Shown: one piece after another, positions 45,554 to 57,194 of the stretch | Position numbering within the stretch: the stretch's first letter is position 1 | Layout: every line of letters begins with the position of its first letter | Source of the DNA: Rhizophagus irregularis | Lineage: Eukaryota; Glomeromycota; Glomeromycetes; Glomerales; Glomeraceae | DNA length: 64,000 bases | Direction of reading: 5' to 3' | NCBI RefSeq assembly: GCF_026210795.1 | Contig: NC_089430.1 | Location: forward strand, 558,001 to 622,000 | Translations under genes and position numbers: made by a program | The notes under the pieces: model-generated | What the model was told of the DNA's origin: nothing | Seen by the model: only the letters and a program-made list of their open reading frames with translations | The model's database searches: none

Positions 45554-46399
45554 CAGTGTTTGGCAAATGACTTGAAATGAACAAATGACTCAAATGACAA
45601 GTCATTTGTCATTTGTCATTTGCAACTCAAATGACCTGTCATTTAAGTCATTTGAAAAATATTAAATATTCTGAGAATTCTTATTAATTATTTTATTTAT
45701 TTTAATTAAGAAAACAAAAATATTAAAACAAAATTGGTTTAATATATATAATCAAAAAAGTTTCAATAGTAGTAAAGATTTTTTAATCACGTGATTTGTC
45801 ATTATTTTTACAGGTTATTATTTGTTAATAATATTATTATAGACAGGATTATTTCACTTATAATTATTTCACTAATGATCATTTTATCCATACAGATAAA
45901 AGTTAATTAATTATGCAATAAAATATTTAATTGTAACACATGTAGTGGATCCGATATATATAATTGTTGTCTTTATTTAATCATAAGATGGCCATAACAT
46001 TTATTTATGCATATAATTATATAATAAAATTATATATAATAAATAACATATCAAATATTATTATCACTTTAATAATTATGGTTGTATTATTTATTATTTT
46101 CAGATTACAGTAAAAAATAAATAATTTTGTGAAATTGATTCTGTTTGTGATTATTTCGATTACGTCCTTCCTTTTTTATACATCACGTGATTATAAATTG
46201 TCCAATAATCTTTAAATATTTTAATGACAAATGACCAAATGACAAAGGACGCAAATGACATTCAAATGATACCCAATCATTTGGCATTTGTCATTTCACG
46301 AATAATTCAAATGCCAAATGCCAAATGATGGGGTGTCATTTGACCAAATGACTCCTAATCCGAAAAATGGTCAAATGACCAGGTCATTTCCGAACACTG
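45554..46399. mobile_element. 846-bp hAT-type element with 8-bp target duplication
   Basis: Termini CAGTGTTTGGCAAATGAC and (reverse complement) CAGTGTTCGGAAATGACC, flanked by CCTCAACG on both sides (45546-45553, 46400-46407). The empty site CACGTTGAGGTGCAGCAAC is intact in copy III (55109-55127). Subterminal repeats of AAATGACAAATGAC at both ends. No ORF inside. Same terminus as the 143-bp MITEs at 7119 and 17395, so probably a longer member of that family. Confidence 0.92.
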
Positions 46400-46550
46400 C
46401 CTCAACGTGGTGATCAGGTGACAACAAGTTTTTTTAAATGACTTGGCAACAAATTGTGGCTGTGATAAATTATATTACCTAATTTGACGCATTTGAATCA
46501 TAGTTACTTCACCAGTAAATTTTATTTCCAATATTTCCTTAAAAAAAAGA

Positions 46551-47075
46551 ATGTCAAAGCAGGAACATGATAAACTTCTCTTGACTTTGCATAATTTTAA
46601 AATTGAATTGTTTTTATCTTATGTGGATATGAAGTTTGAGGCGGCACTTATAAATTCTTCAATTAGTTGGTACAAATTAGCATCATATACAATTGAAGAA
46701 AAAAATGGTATTTTTTCAAAAGTTCACCTACATCTCAGTGATTTTATCACAATTTATGAAGAAGATCATGAAGAATCTTATGCAATAATCAAAGGTATCT
46801 TTCAACATAAGAGTAATAATAACAAATATTATGCATTTATTGTTGTAGATTGGTTTGAAAATACTATGGTTGAACATTCAGTATTAAAATGTCTGCTTTA
46901 CCGTCTTCAAGCAACAGGAGATAAATGGAGACGTATTTTTCCAATTACTGTAATAGATAATGTTCAAAAAGTACACTTTATTCATAATTGTAATTCAGAA
47001 AGGTGCCAACTACCAAATCATGATACTAAAAATAGAATTTGGATAAAAAATATTTTTTATTTTACAGCCATATAA
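46551..47075 (+). CDS. Stand-alone BAH-like ORF left by internal deletion of the transposase, copy II
   Basis: 174 codons, intact. It corresponds to the last exon of the transposase in copy III (51620-51050): SKQEHDKLLLTLHNFKIELF, then DFITIYEEDHEESYAIIKGI, YYAFIVVDWFENTM, PITVIDNVQKVHFIHN. The order resembles a BAH domain (a chromatin-binding fold); that name is tentative. The sequence before the ATG joins the 5' flank of the transposase (up to about 46498) directly to the last-exon acceptor (TAGTTACTTCACCAG), so about 3.4 kb with the catalytic part is gone. Unlike copy III it has no frameshift (EEKNGIFSKV). It could be expressed as a small protein; whether it is functional is unknown. Confidence 0.6.
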   Translation: MSKQEHDKLLLTLHNFKIELFLSYVDMKFEAALINSSISWYKLASYTIEEKNGIFSKVHLHLSDFITIYEEDHEESYAIIKGIFQHKSNNNKYYAFIVVDWFENTMVEHSVLKCLLYRLQATGDKWRRIFPITVIDNVQKVHFIHNCNSERCQLPNHDTKNRIWIKNIFYFTAI

Positions 47076-48479
47076 TTATATTAATTATATAAATATAATA
47101 AAATAATTATTTAATTTGTATCGTATAAAATTTTGGTTAAAATTAACCAATAAAATCATATGCATGATGTAATAATAAATTAAAATTAACCAATTAAAAT
47201 CACTTTAATTACATGCATGTGATATCTAAAAATAGCTAAAATTCACGTTTATTAATGAGATTTTTTTGTTTATTTTCAAAAATACACTTTTCTCTTGTCT
47301 TTTATATTAACACTTTACGGTATTTTGTTTGTCTCTTTTTTTCTCTTTTTAAAGTATACTTTAATTATCTTTTTACAATATTAATAATACTTTGGGACAC
47401 TTTAGTTTATATAAGGGGTCTTCACAAAAAACGTGATTGAGATTGAGATTGAGATTTCATATAGAATTTTCAATCTTAATATGTTAGTAAGATTGAAATT
47501 CTATACTAAATTTCAATCTCAATCTCAATCATGTTTTTTGTGAAGACCCCCATATTCAACATAGTAAAACATCCACATACGAAAAGCAAGAATAAAAAAA
47601 GAATAAAGAACAGAGAATGTACCCACCACTCACATACGAAAGAAAAGAATAAAAGAAAGGAAAAATGTACCCACCTAACCACATACAAAAGAGAAAAAAG
47701 CCATTTTTTAAATAAATAGTGGAGCTGTTAAGCAAGGTATGAAAATAGGATATACGCATATTTTTCATATTTTTTTTACAATATGTTGTGGTTTGAGTAT
47801 TTTTTTGTTAGATTGTGGTATAAATGTGAATATATTTTTCAACGGCCATGTATCTATTGCTTGTTAAATATATTTGCAATTTCTTTGTTAGACTGTGGTA
47901 TTACAATATGAAGTGTGAATATATTTTTCAATGGCCATATATCTATTGCTTATTAAATATATTTGCAATTTCTTTTGTAATATTTGCTTTAGCCTGGAAG
48001 AAAATGTTGTAAAATAGGGCTGGATATTTATGGCATTTTCCGCCTTCCAATTACTTTGTCCGGGGGTAGCCTGACAATTTGTCGTTGTCTGTCAGTCATA
48101 GCAACCAGCATTTTTTTACAATATTATGATTTTAAGAAACAAAACACTCTCAAAAAAATTTAAAGAAAGAACTAACTTAAAAATATTATCATTTTTATTA
48201 TTCTTTACAAAATCCCAGAATTACCTACTCTAACTATTATCCCAAGGTTATGTATTAAATTTTAAATATATTTTACAAAGAATACATTTTATTAATCATG
48301 ATTGTTTTTTATATATATATATTTTTTTTAAAATTGAAAATGACGTATCCATCCACTCACATATGAAAAGAAAAGAATAAAAAAGAGAAGAAAAGAATAA
48401 AAAAAAAGGAAGAAAAGAAACGTACTCCACTCACCCATAATAATCCACTAATAAAAAATTATTATTATTAATGTATAAT
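47076..48479. other. 3' region of the transposase, copy II
   Basis: Mirrors 49680-51049 and 25880-27300. It contains the conserved block GCAAATATATTTAACAAGC twice in each copy (for example 47866 and 47955), TGTCCGGGGGTAGCCTGAC near 48058, and small Phe-rich frames (47556-47768) also present elsewhere (50357) that I do not consider genes. Confidence 0.5.
47415..47550. mobile_element. GGGGTCTTC foldback MITE, copy II
   Basis: Near-perfect palindrome: GGGGTCTTCACAAAAAACGT, then repeats of GATTGAGATT, then the reverse complement. It occupies the same site in copy III (50574-50710), while copy I (26953-26968) has the empty site GTTGAATATATAAAC. TAT is probably duplicated. Confidence 0.88.
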
Positions 48480-49620
48480 AAATAATAAACATTATATTAC
48501 AATAAAAATATTTTTGTGATGTTAATTCAGTGTTAATATAATATCATTACGATGTAGTTACGATATTAAATAAATGTAAAACATTTTTTGTAATAATAAT
48601 TCGATATTAATATGATATTATTATGATGTAGTTACGATATCAAATAAAATTGTAATATTAATTCAATGTTAATACGACATCACTACGATGTGGCTACGAT
48701 ATCAAACAGATGTAAAATATTTTTGCAATATTAATTCGATGTTAATATGATATCACTATGATGTGGTTACGATATCAAATAAAATGTCAAATATTTTGTA
48801 ATATTAATTCAATGTTAATACAATATCACTACGACATGGTTATGATATCAAATAAAATGTCAAATATTTTGTAATATTAATTCAATGTTAATATGACATC
48901 ACTATGATGTGGTTACGATAACAAATAAAATGTCAAATATCTTTGCAATATTAATTCAATGTTAATACAATATCACTATGACATGGTTACGATATCAAAT
49001 AAAATGTCCATATTAACATCGAATTAATATTGCAAAGATATTTGACATTTTATTTGATATCGTAACCACATCATAGTGATGTCATATTAACATTGAATTA
49101 ATATTACAAAATATTTGACATTTTATTTGATATCGTAACCATGTCGTAGTGATATTGTATTAACATTGAATTAATATTACAAAATATTTAACATTTTATT
49201 TGATATTGTAACCACATCGTAGTGATATCATATTAATATCGAATTAATATTGCAAAAATATTTTACATCTATTTGATATCGTAACCACATCATAGTGATG
49301 TTGTATTAACATTGAATTAATATTACAAAATATTTTAAATTTTATTTGATATCGTAACCACATCGTAGTGATATCATATTAACATCAAATTAATATTGCA
49401 AAAATATTTTACATCTGTTTGATATCGTAGCCACATCGTAGTGATGTTGTATTAACATTGAATTAATATTACAATTTTATTTGATATCGTAACTACATCA
49501 TAATAATATCATATTAATATCGAATTAATATTACAAAAAATGTTTTACATTTATTTAATATCGTAACTACATCGTAATGATATTATATTAGCACTGAATT
49601 AACATCACAAAAATATTTTT
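48480..49620. repeat. Head-to-head left arrays at the palindrome centre
   Basis: Left subterminal units (GTAACCACATCGTAGTGATA and relatives) run inverted from 48480 to about 48966 and forward from about 49010 to 49620. About 45 bp in the middle is not mirrored. Neither copy retains its left terminus, so the fusion happened inside the arrays. Confidence 0.85.
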
Positions 49621-50573
49621 ATTGTAATATATGTTTATTATTTATTACACATTAATAATAATAATTTTTTATTAGTGGATTATTATGGGTGAGTGGCATG
49701 GAGTACATTTCTTTTCTTCCTTTTTTTTTATTCTTTTCTTCTCTTTTTTATTCTTTTCTTTTCATATGTGAGTAGATGGATACGTCATTTTCAATTTTAA
49801 AATATATATATATATAAAAAAAACAATCATGATTAATAAAATGTATTTGTAAAATATATTTAAAATTTAATAGTACATAACCTTGGGATAATAGTTAGAG
49901 CAGGTAATTCTGGGATTTTGTAAAGAATAATAAAAATGATAATATTTTTAAGTTAGTTCTTTCTTTAAATTTTTTTGAGTGTTTTGTTTCTTAAAATCAT
50001 AATATTGTAAAAAAATGCTGGTTGCTACGACTGACGGACAATGACAAATTGTCAGGCTACCCCGGACAAAGTAATTGAAAGGCGGAAAATGCCATAAATA
50101 TCCAGCCCTATTTTACAACATTTTCTTCCAGGCTAAAGCAAATATTACAAAAGAAATTGCAAATATATTTAACAAGCAATAGATATATGGCCATTGAAAA
50201 ATATATTCACACTTCATATTGTAATACCACAGTTTAACAAAGAAATTGCAAATATATTTAACAAGCAATAGATACATGGCCGTTGAAAAATATATTCACA
50301 TTTATACCACAGTCTAACAAAAAAATACTCAAACCACAACATATTGTAAAAAAAATATGAAAAATACGCATATATCCTATTTTCATACCTTGCTTAACAG
50401 CTTCACTATTTATTTAAAAAATGGCTTTTTTCTCTTTTGTATGTGGTTAGGTGGGTACATTTTTCCTTTCTTTTATTCTTTTATTTTGTATGTGAGTGGT
50501 GGGTACATTTTCTGTTCTTTATTCTTTTTTTATTCTTGCTTTTCGTATGTAGATGTTTTACTATGTTGAATAT

Positions 50574-50710
50574 GGGGTCTTCACAAAAAACATGATTGAG
50601 ATTGAGATTGAAATTTAGTATAGAATTTCAATCTTACTAATATATTAAGATTGAAAATTCTATATGAAATCTCAATCTCAATCTCAATCACGTTTTTTGT
50701 GAAGACCCCT
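50574..50710. mobile_element. GGGGTCTTC foldback MITE, copy III
   Basis: Same insertion as 47415-47550, mirrored. Its presence in II and III but not I dates it before the II/III duplication. Confidence 0.88.
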
Positions 50711-51049
50711 TATATAAACTAAAGTGTCCCAAAGTATTGTTAATATTGTAAAAAGATAATTAAAGTATACTTTAAAAAGAGAAAAGAAGAGACAAACAAA
50801 ATACCATAAAGTGTTAATATAAAAGACAAGAGAAAAGTGTATTTTTGAAAATAAACAAAAAAAATCTCATTAATAAACGTGAATTTTAGCTATTTTTAGA
50901 TATCACATGCATGTAATTAAAGTGATTTTAATTGGTTAATTTTAATTTATTATTACATCATGCATATGATTTTATTGGTTAATTTTAACCAAAATTTTAT
51001 ACGATACAAATTAAATAATTATTTTATTATATTTATATAATTAATATAA

Positions 51050-54000
51050 TTATATGGCTGTAAAATAAAAATTATTTTTTATCCAAATTCTATTTGTAGT
51101 ATCATGATTTGGTAGTTGGCACCTTTCTGAATTACAATTATGAATAAAGTGTACTTTTTGAACATTATCTATTACAGTAATTGGAAAAATATGTCTCCAT
51201 TTATCTCCTGTTGCTTGAAGACGGTAAAGTGGACATTTTAATACTGAATGTTCAACCATAGTATCTTCAAACCAATCTACAACAATAAATGCATAATATT
51301 TGTTATTATTACCCTTATGTTGAAAGATACTTTTGATTATTGCATAAGATTCTTCATGATCTTCTTCATAAATTGTGATAAAATCACCGAGATGTAGGTG
51401 AACTTTTGAAAGAATACCATTTTTTCTTCAATTGTATATGATGCTAATTTGTACCAACTAATTGAAGAATTTATAAGTGCCACCTCAAACTTTATATCCA
51501 CATAAGATAAAAACAATTCAATTTTAAAATTATGCAAAGTCAAGAGAAGTTTATCATGTTCCTGCTTTGACATTCTTTTTTTTAAGGAAATATTGGAAAT
51601 AAAATTTACTGGTAAAGCAACTAAATTAAAAGATTAGTAAATATTATGCACTGGTAAAAAAATGATTTATCCTACACATATCTTACACATATTGGGTACT
51701 CAAAATGTAGAAAATCATACACAAATAATACACATATCATACACATATCGGGTACTAATATATATATCATACATATATCAGGTACCTGATAGGTATATTA
51801 TATATATAAGTACCCGATATGTATATGATATGTGTATTATTTGTGTATGATTTTCTACATTTTGAGTACCTGATATATGTAAAATATATGTAGGATATGT
51901 GTAGGATAGACCATTTTTTTACCAGTAATGCATATGTGAAAAAATAAATATGAAGTACTATAATATTTTGCTATCTTACCTTTTACGTCATCATTTGAAT
52001 TTGTTCCTCAATTAAATATTTATCTTCTGTAACATACCAATTCGAAAATAATTGATCAAAATTTGAACTTGTGAACCCAGTACAAGATCTATTTAATCTT
52101 GGATCTATACCTCCATCTGCTAAATATCGAATTGCAAATAAAGTATTGTAACATTTTAATAAATCCAGGTCTATAGTTTTGCAATTAGTTTTTGGTATCA
52201 TTCCTTTAAAGATACGATGAACCATCTCTTTTATACCAACCTGAGAGTTGACAAGTGTACCAAAAGTTTTAGCATGCATCAAAAAATGCATATTAATATG
52301 TATATTTGGTAAGTTAACAAAACTTGCAAAAACCTATAAAAAAACAAAATATTGTTAATTATTGAATTATTCCATGTTCTGAATTTCAAATTTATAATTA
52401 TACCTTTGGAAGAATTAAAAACTCTTCTTTAAGATATAGCTGTAATTCCTCATAGCTATCTAATGTAAATTCCTTATTAAAAACTGCTTTCATAGTCTTT
52501 GCAACTTGTACCCAACAAGATATAATAGCTTTTAGCACTAAGCTAATTCGAGCCACATCAATCCTTTATCAAATAGTGGCTGCTTCATTATTTTTGAGGC
52601 TTGATTCCTTTAAAAATCGATTTAATAAAAATGGCATAATCATAGCTAGTCTAAGAAGATCAGACATCATAAAGCTATTGTAATGACTAATTGAATTTAG
52701 TAGACGAGACCACTTTTTTGGAATTACAAAATTTTTCCAAATTTTAACAAAATCATCCTCTCCTTCTTGTGAAAATAATTCACAGGTTAGTTTTAGTAGC
52801 CGCCTAATCTTTCCTGCGGTGGCATGATAAATATCCTGTGGCGTCTGTAAATGTCTCTCACATTTTAATTTATCCAAAATACTAGGTAATGATCTTAAAC
52901 CATATTCTGTACAAAGTTGTCCTCTTTTTGAACTTACAGATTCTTGAGAAATTTTTGAAATTTCTTCATCTGTGATATGATGATAACGTAATATTGTCAC
53001 ACTATCCTGATTATAGGTACTCAATAATTCCTTTTTAGTTGTACAAGTACGGCAACCTTTATTTGCATTATATCTAAATTGATTTTTAAATTTAAATCAT
53101 TTTAATAGTTGTTATGAAAATATATTATTAAGATTAATAATTAAATTGAAAAATACCTTAGTACTCCTGCCATATCATTACCTTGAGGTAGATCTGCTGT
53201 AACAAGGACCAACCCAGCAATTATCCATGCATCTTGTTCTTGAACAGTCATAATCTTTCCTTTCTCAAATTTTTTTATTTCTGAAACAAATGGTACCATA
53301 AACTCATTAAAATTTCCGCCAAATGGAATAAATCCAAGAACAAAATGGTTCTTGATTAGCTTTTTTTGATGCATTGGCATGTTACCAAACTGTATATAGA
53401 CGCCACCTAAGGAATGGTATACATTTCTAAATGTACCAAAATCATCATAGTAAAGATCTAAAAACAGCTTATAAACTGGCATAGACGATGGTGGATTTCT
53501 GACAGAAATGTAATCTGAAGGATGTTGGTATGAAAGCTTTGCATCACGAATGTGCCAACGGTCATTACATTTATAAATTATTTCAGTAATTCGTAATGAA
53601 CCTTCTGGAATAATTTGGTGTTGATACGTCATCATTATAGTTACTTTCTCTAAAATTTGAGAGGTCATTATGGTTATAAATGGTTCATCCTGAAACCATA
53701 CTTCCCCAGTTAGAGAACGACGTCGTCTTGATAGCCCTTTTAGATTTCCAGGTAAATCATCATAATTTAAAATTAGTTGAACTCGTAACTCATAGTTTCC
53801 ATTTTCATCTTTCAGAATTGCTCTCAACTTTCCAAGTTTTTGAAGACCATTATCATAATAGTAGACAAAATCACCAGACTGATATATTACTATTTTATTA
53901 AAATAAATATTTTAATGTTAACAAATCATAATTATATCAAAGTATATTGTCCTATTACCTTCTGATATTATTATTTCATGTTGTCCAAAAAGTGGTGATT

Positions 54001-54751
54001 CTCCCCATAAAGTTCTATGCTAATATTCTGATTTTGTTTCAGAATTAACACCGGGTCCGAAATACATATGCTTCATCAGCATTGGATTGTTGAAAACATG
54101 CCATATAATATCACTAATTGAAAGTTGATATGAAAGCTTCGAACTTCGTGAAGTTGACGGAGTTTTTTTTGGTAAAATTTGAATAGGATTTGTTATTATT
54201 GGTAGGAGAGGAAGACGTTTTCTCCATGATTGGAATCTACGGATATTTTTTACTACATGAGTAGGTTCGAATTGAGGATTGTGAATGATATCAACAAGAT
54301 CTTCATATGCTTTTGTAGAAACATTATGTTTTTGAAGCCAACAGAACAGTGCTGTAGTTGTATAATTATCAAAGTAAGGAGCAAATTTGCCATCACAGGA
54401 TGGTATCTTATCTTCATCCAAAGCTTCAACAATTTGATGTATTGCTTCCTCTTCGTTGCCATCACCCTTCTCTTTATCATAATTATGTTCCTCTTCATCA
54501 TTGTTACAGTCATCTTTGTTGTTATTACCTTCCTCTTCATCATTGTTACAGTCATCTTCGCTGTTATTACCTTTCTCTTCATCATTGTTACCTTCCTTTT
54601 CATAACTACTACCTTCCTCTTTGTCGTTATTATCTTCCTCTTCGCCACTACTTTCCTCTTCATTATCATCATCTGATGATTCGGTAACCACACCATCTTC
54701 CAATAATATCAACTCATTATTATCATTATCACCATGATTAATGTTTTCCAT
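51050..54751 (-). pseudogene. Large CMC/Tnp2- or KDZ-like transposase with BAH-like C-terminus, copy III
   Basis: Exons inferred: 54751-53959, 53889-53157, 53073-52404, 52333 to about 51976, 51620-51050. The N-terminus is a Glu/Asp/Asn-rich repeat region, followed by FAPYFDNYTTTALFCWLQKH. Exon 2 carries the core: MPVYKLFLDLYYDDFGTFRN, GGVYIQFGNMP, NHFVLGFIPFGGNFNEF and TADLPQGNDMAG. Exon 3 has a zinc-binding GCRTC, RYHHIT, and MMSDLLRLAMIMPFLLNRFL. This order (catalytic Asp, PFV.EIK, then C..C) resembles Tnp2/Plavaka-type DDE transposases; the exact superfamily is inference. The last exon is BAH-like. Damage: TAG at 54020-54022 (Trp by context), TGA then TAA at 52571-52566, one lost base near 51995, one lost A near 51427. 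The true start may be upstream of 54751, where the frame stays open to about 54865. Confidence 0.72.
51649..51927. mobile_element. 279-bp CACTG MITE, copy B
   Basis: Same length and structure as copy A (37760-38038) but at a different site, in the last transposase intron of copy III. Termini CACTGGTAAAAAAATG and its reverse complement (final base changed); target ATG on both sides (51646-51648, 51928-51930). Being intronic, it need not disrupt the protein. Confidence 0.9.
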
Positions 54752-55139
54752 GTTAACATGTTTGGATAATACGTTATTGAAAACATTATCAGGTAATGCC
54801 TCATTATGACTGTCATGAGAAAACCGATTGTGAATTCGAAATGGTTTTATAGAATTAGAATGAGTATATCATTGTCTCATAATTAAAAAACTTTATTCAA
54901 TTATTCAATTTAAATTAAAAAATCAATTTAGCAAGAACTTTATGGAATTTATGAAATTAAACTGTACAGCACCTTTCATAAAAAATTATTTACTTTATTT
55001 TAATGATAATGACTATATGATTTAAATGCGTCAAATTGAGTAATATAATTTATTACAGCCACAATTTGTTGCCAAGTCATTTAAAAAAACTTGTTGTCAC
55101 CTGATCACCACGTTGAGGTGCAGCAACATTGATCGGGGT

Positions 55140-55275
55140 GAGGGGAAAATGAAAGGAAAAGGGAAAGAGGAAAGAAAAAGATGAAGGGGAAGGGGGAAAC
55201 AAAAGAGAAAAAAAAAACAAAGAAAAGGGGAAAGAAAAAGATGAAGGAAAGGGAGAAGATGAAAGGGAAAGGGAA
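55140..55275. repeat. Purine tract, copy III
   Basis: GGGGAAAGAAAAAGATGAAG repeats, the reverse complement of 45395-45535. Just left of it is the empty hAT site. Confidence 0.8.
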
Positions 55276-55487
55276 AATATAAAAATTATAAAATTAAAAA
55301 TAAAATATATAAAAATAAAAATAAAAATATAAAATTAAAAAATATAAAATTAAAATATAAAAATATAAAAATATAAAATTAAAATATAAAATTAAAAAAT
55401 ATAAAATTAAAATATATAAAAATAAAACATAAAAATAAAAAATATAAAATAAAAAAAATATAAAATAAAAAAAAATATAAATTAATC

Positions 55488-56083
55488 TCAAGCTCGAAGT
55501 CGCCGTAGGTGCCTCCTGTTACGTTGGCGTCTCCTACTATACCGCGTTTCTAATAATGTAAATAAAATAATTTAATATAAATAAATATAAGAATTAATTA
55601 AAAGATCTCTAATAATTACCGGGCTGCTCCCAGAATCTGCTTCTGAAAGACCGATAGTAACGCTAGCCTGTTCTGGTCCAGTGACCTCTACTTCCTCCAT
55701 TTCTCCACTCAACAAAATCCTAAAAATATCAACACAGTTAATACATTTTTTTTTATTATCTTTATTTTGTTATTGCTTTACTAACATTGAAATTCCGAAT
55801 TAAATTTCAGAATCATTGCTTACACTGTCTTGCAGAGCAATGAAATCGTAGGTCCTGGTAGAGTCATCTTGCGGTTGTTTCCCAGAAGGAAACCCTACTT
55901 CTACCATCCATATCATGGTAGCACTCATTACCACGTTTTTACATTATTGTTATTTATTGAATTATTAGATAAAAGAATAATGTAAGTAACATAAAAGAAA
56001 GAAGACATCTAGAAAGATATTTTATTTTACCTTCTTTGTCTTATCAAATGGTCAGTAGCCGCACGGGTCCATTCTATAGGCAT
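55488..56083 (-). pseudogene. Arg-rich Myb/SANT-like protein, copy III
   Basis: Mirror of 43035-43631 with the same four exons. It shares the TGA at the Trp position (55807-55809). It has two private TGA codons (55864-55866 and 55813-55815) where copy II reads CGA. In exon 4 it retains CGG, CGC and CGA where copy II has CAG, TGC and TGA, so its Arg-rich tail (RRRQRNRRHLRRLRA) is complete. Confidence 0.75.
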
Positions 56084-57194
56084 GATTAAAATTTGTTGAG
56101 AAATGATTATTTTTTTTAAAAAAAAGACGTATACTTCCCTTATAAATATTTTCTCTAGTTTGAAATTCTGTTTATTTTACTTAACATTCAAAATAATATA
56201 TGCAAGTAATATATTTAAGATATCTGCAAAAATAAATTTCTTTTTTATTTAAAAATTAAAAATAATATATGCAGGCAATAAGATTAAGATGCCCTTGCAA
56301 TATATTTATATCAGACAATTACAAATAATAAGTTATTATCTAAAATATCAAACGAATTCAATCACGTCAAATATGAGTTCAACTCAAGTTCAATTTGAGT
56401 TCACACGAACTAACTTATTTCACTAGATATTATGAATTTATTATACTATTTTTTATTTACAATTTTAATTGTTTAGTTTATTTTTTCTAATTGTAAAATT
56501 AAATCATATTTAATCAAGTCAAATCTAACAAAAATTAACAATTTCATCAACGCAAATTCAAACTCAAATTCAACTCGAGTTTGACGAGTTTCGAAACGAT
56601 TAAATTTGCTGGATATAATAATCTAACTACATTTGTATATGCCAATTATATTAATATTACCCTTACTTATGTTTAATTGTGAAACATAAATAATACCGAT
56701 ATCATTAAATTTTGATTTTTTCTTTGACCATGTGAGTTGATATGTCATACAGTGTCAGAATAATATAGCAATTGTGGCTGTAAAAGGCTGTGCTTAATCG
56801 TAAAAGGAAGTTTAACATTATTGTTTCATCATTCATTTCTTTAAACAGAAATTCATAACATTTATTTTTATCTTATGATAGTCATTTTATATTTTGACAA
56901 TAGATAATAAATTCCATTGTTATGTAGCATTCTTCAAAAATGAGACATTGGATCAAAAAATAGGAGATGGAGCACGAGAACTCAGTTATTAGAATTTAGA
57001 ATTATGATTACAGTATAAAATTGGAATACATACATTATGTACTGTGTGAATGTGTGATCTCACGAGATGAGAATGTCCGGTTTCAAAATTAATATAAAGA
57101 ACTTTAATTCGGTAAACATATTTATTTTACTTTTTTTTCGCTTATTTTTCTTAATCGAATTTTTCTATATTTTTTTTCACTAATATTTTATATT

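Larger units (their letters stand above)
35153..48966 (-). mobile_element. Giant DNA transposon, copy II (reversed), truncated at its left end
   Basis: Begins with the right-end terminus ACTTTACAGAAACCTTGAAT and right subterminal array, then holds the conserved ORF, the KRK gene, the Myb/SANT gene, and a deletion derivative of the transposase. It ends in the left subterminal array, where it meets copy III head to head. Six later insertions account for its length: a LINE tail, a 279-bp CACTG MITE, a 1417-bp CCCTATGA element, a 1520-bp CCCTATAA element, an 846-bp hAT MITE, and (shared with copy III) a GGGGTCTTC foldback. Confidence 0.82.

Noticed and set aside
54230-54687. Plus-strand frames opposite the transposase N-terminus
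   Set aside because: Antisense shadow of the Glu/Asp/Asn-rich coding repeat on the minus strand.
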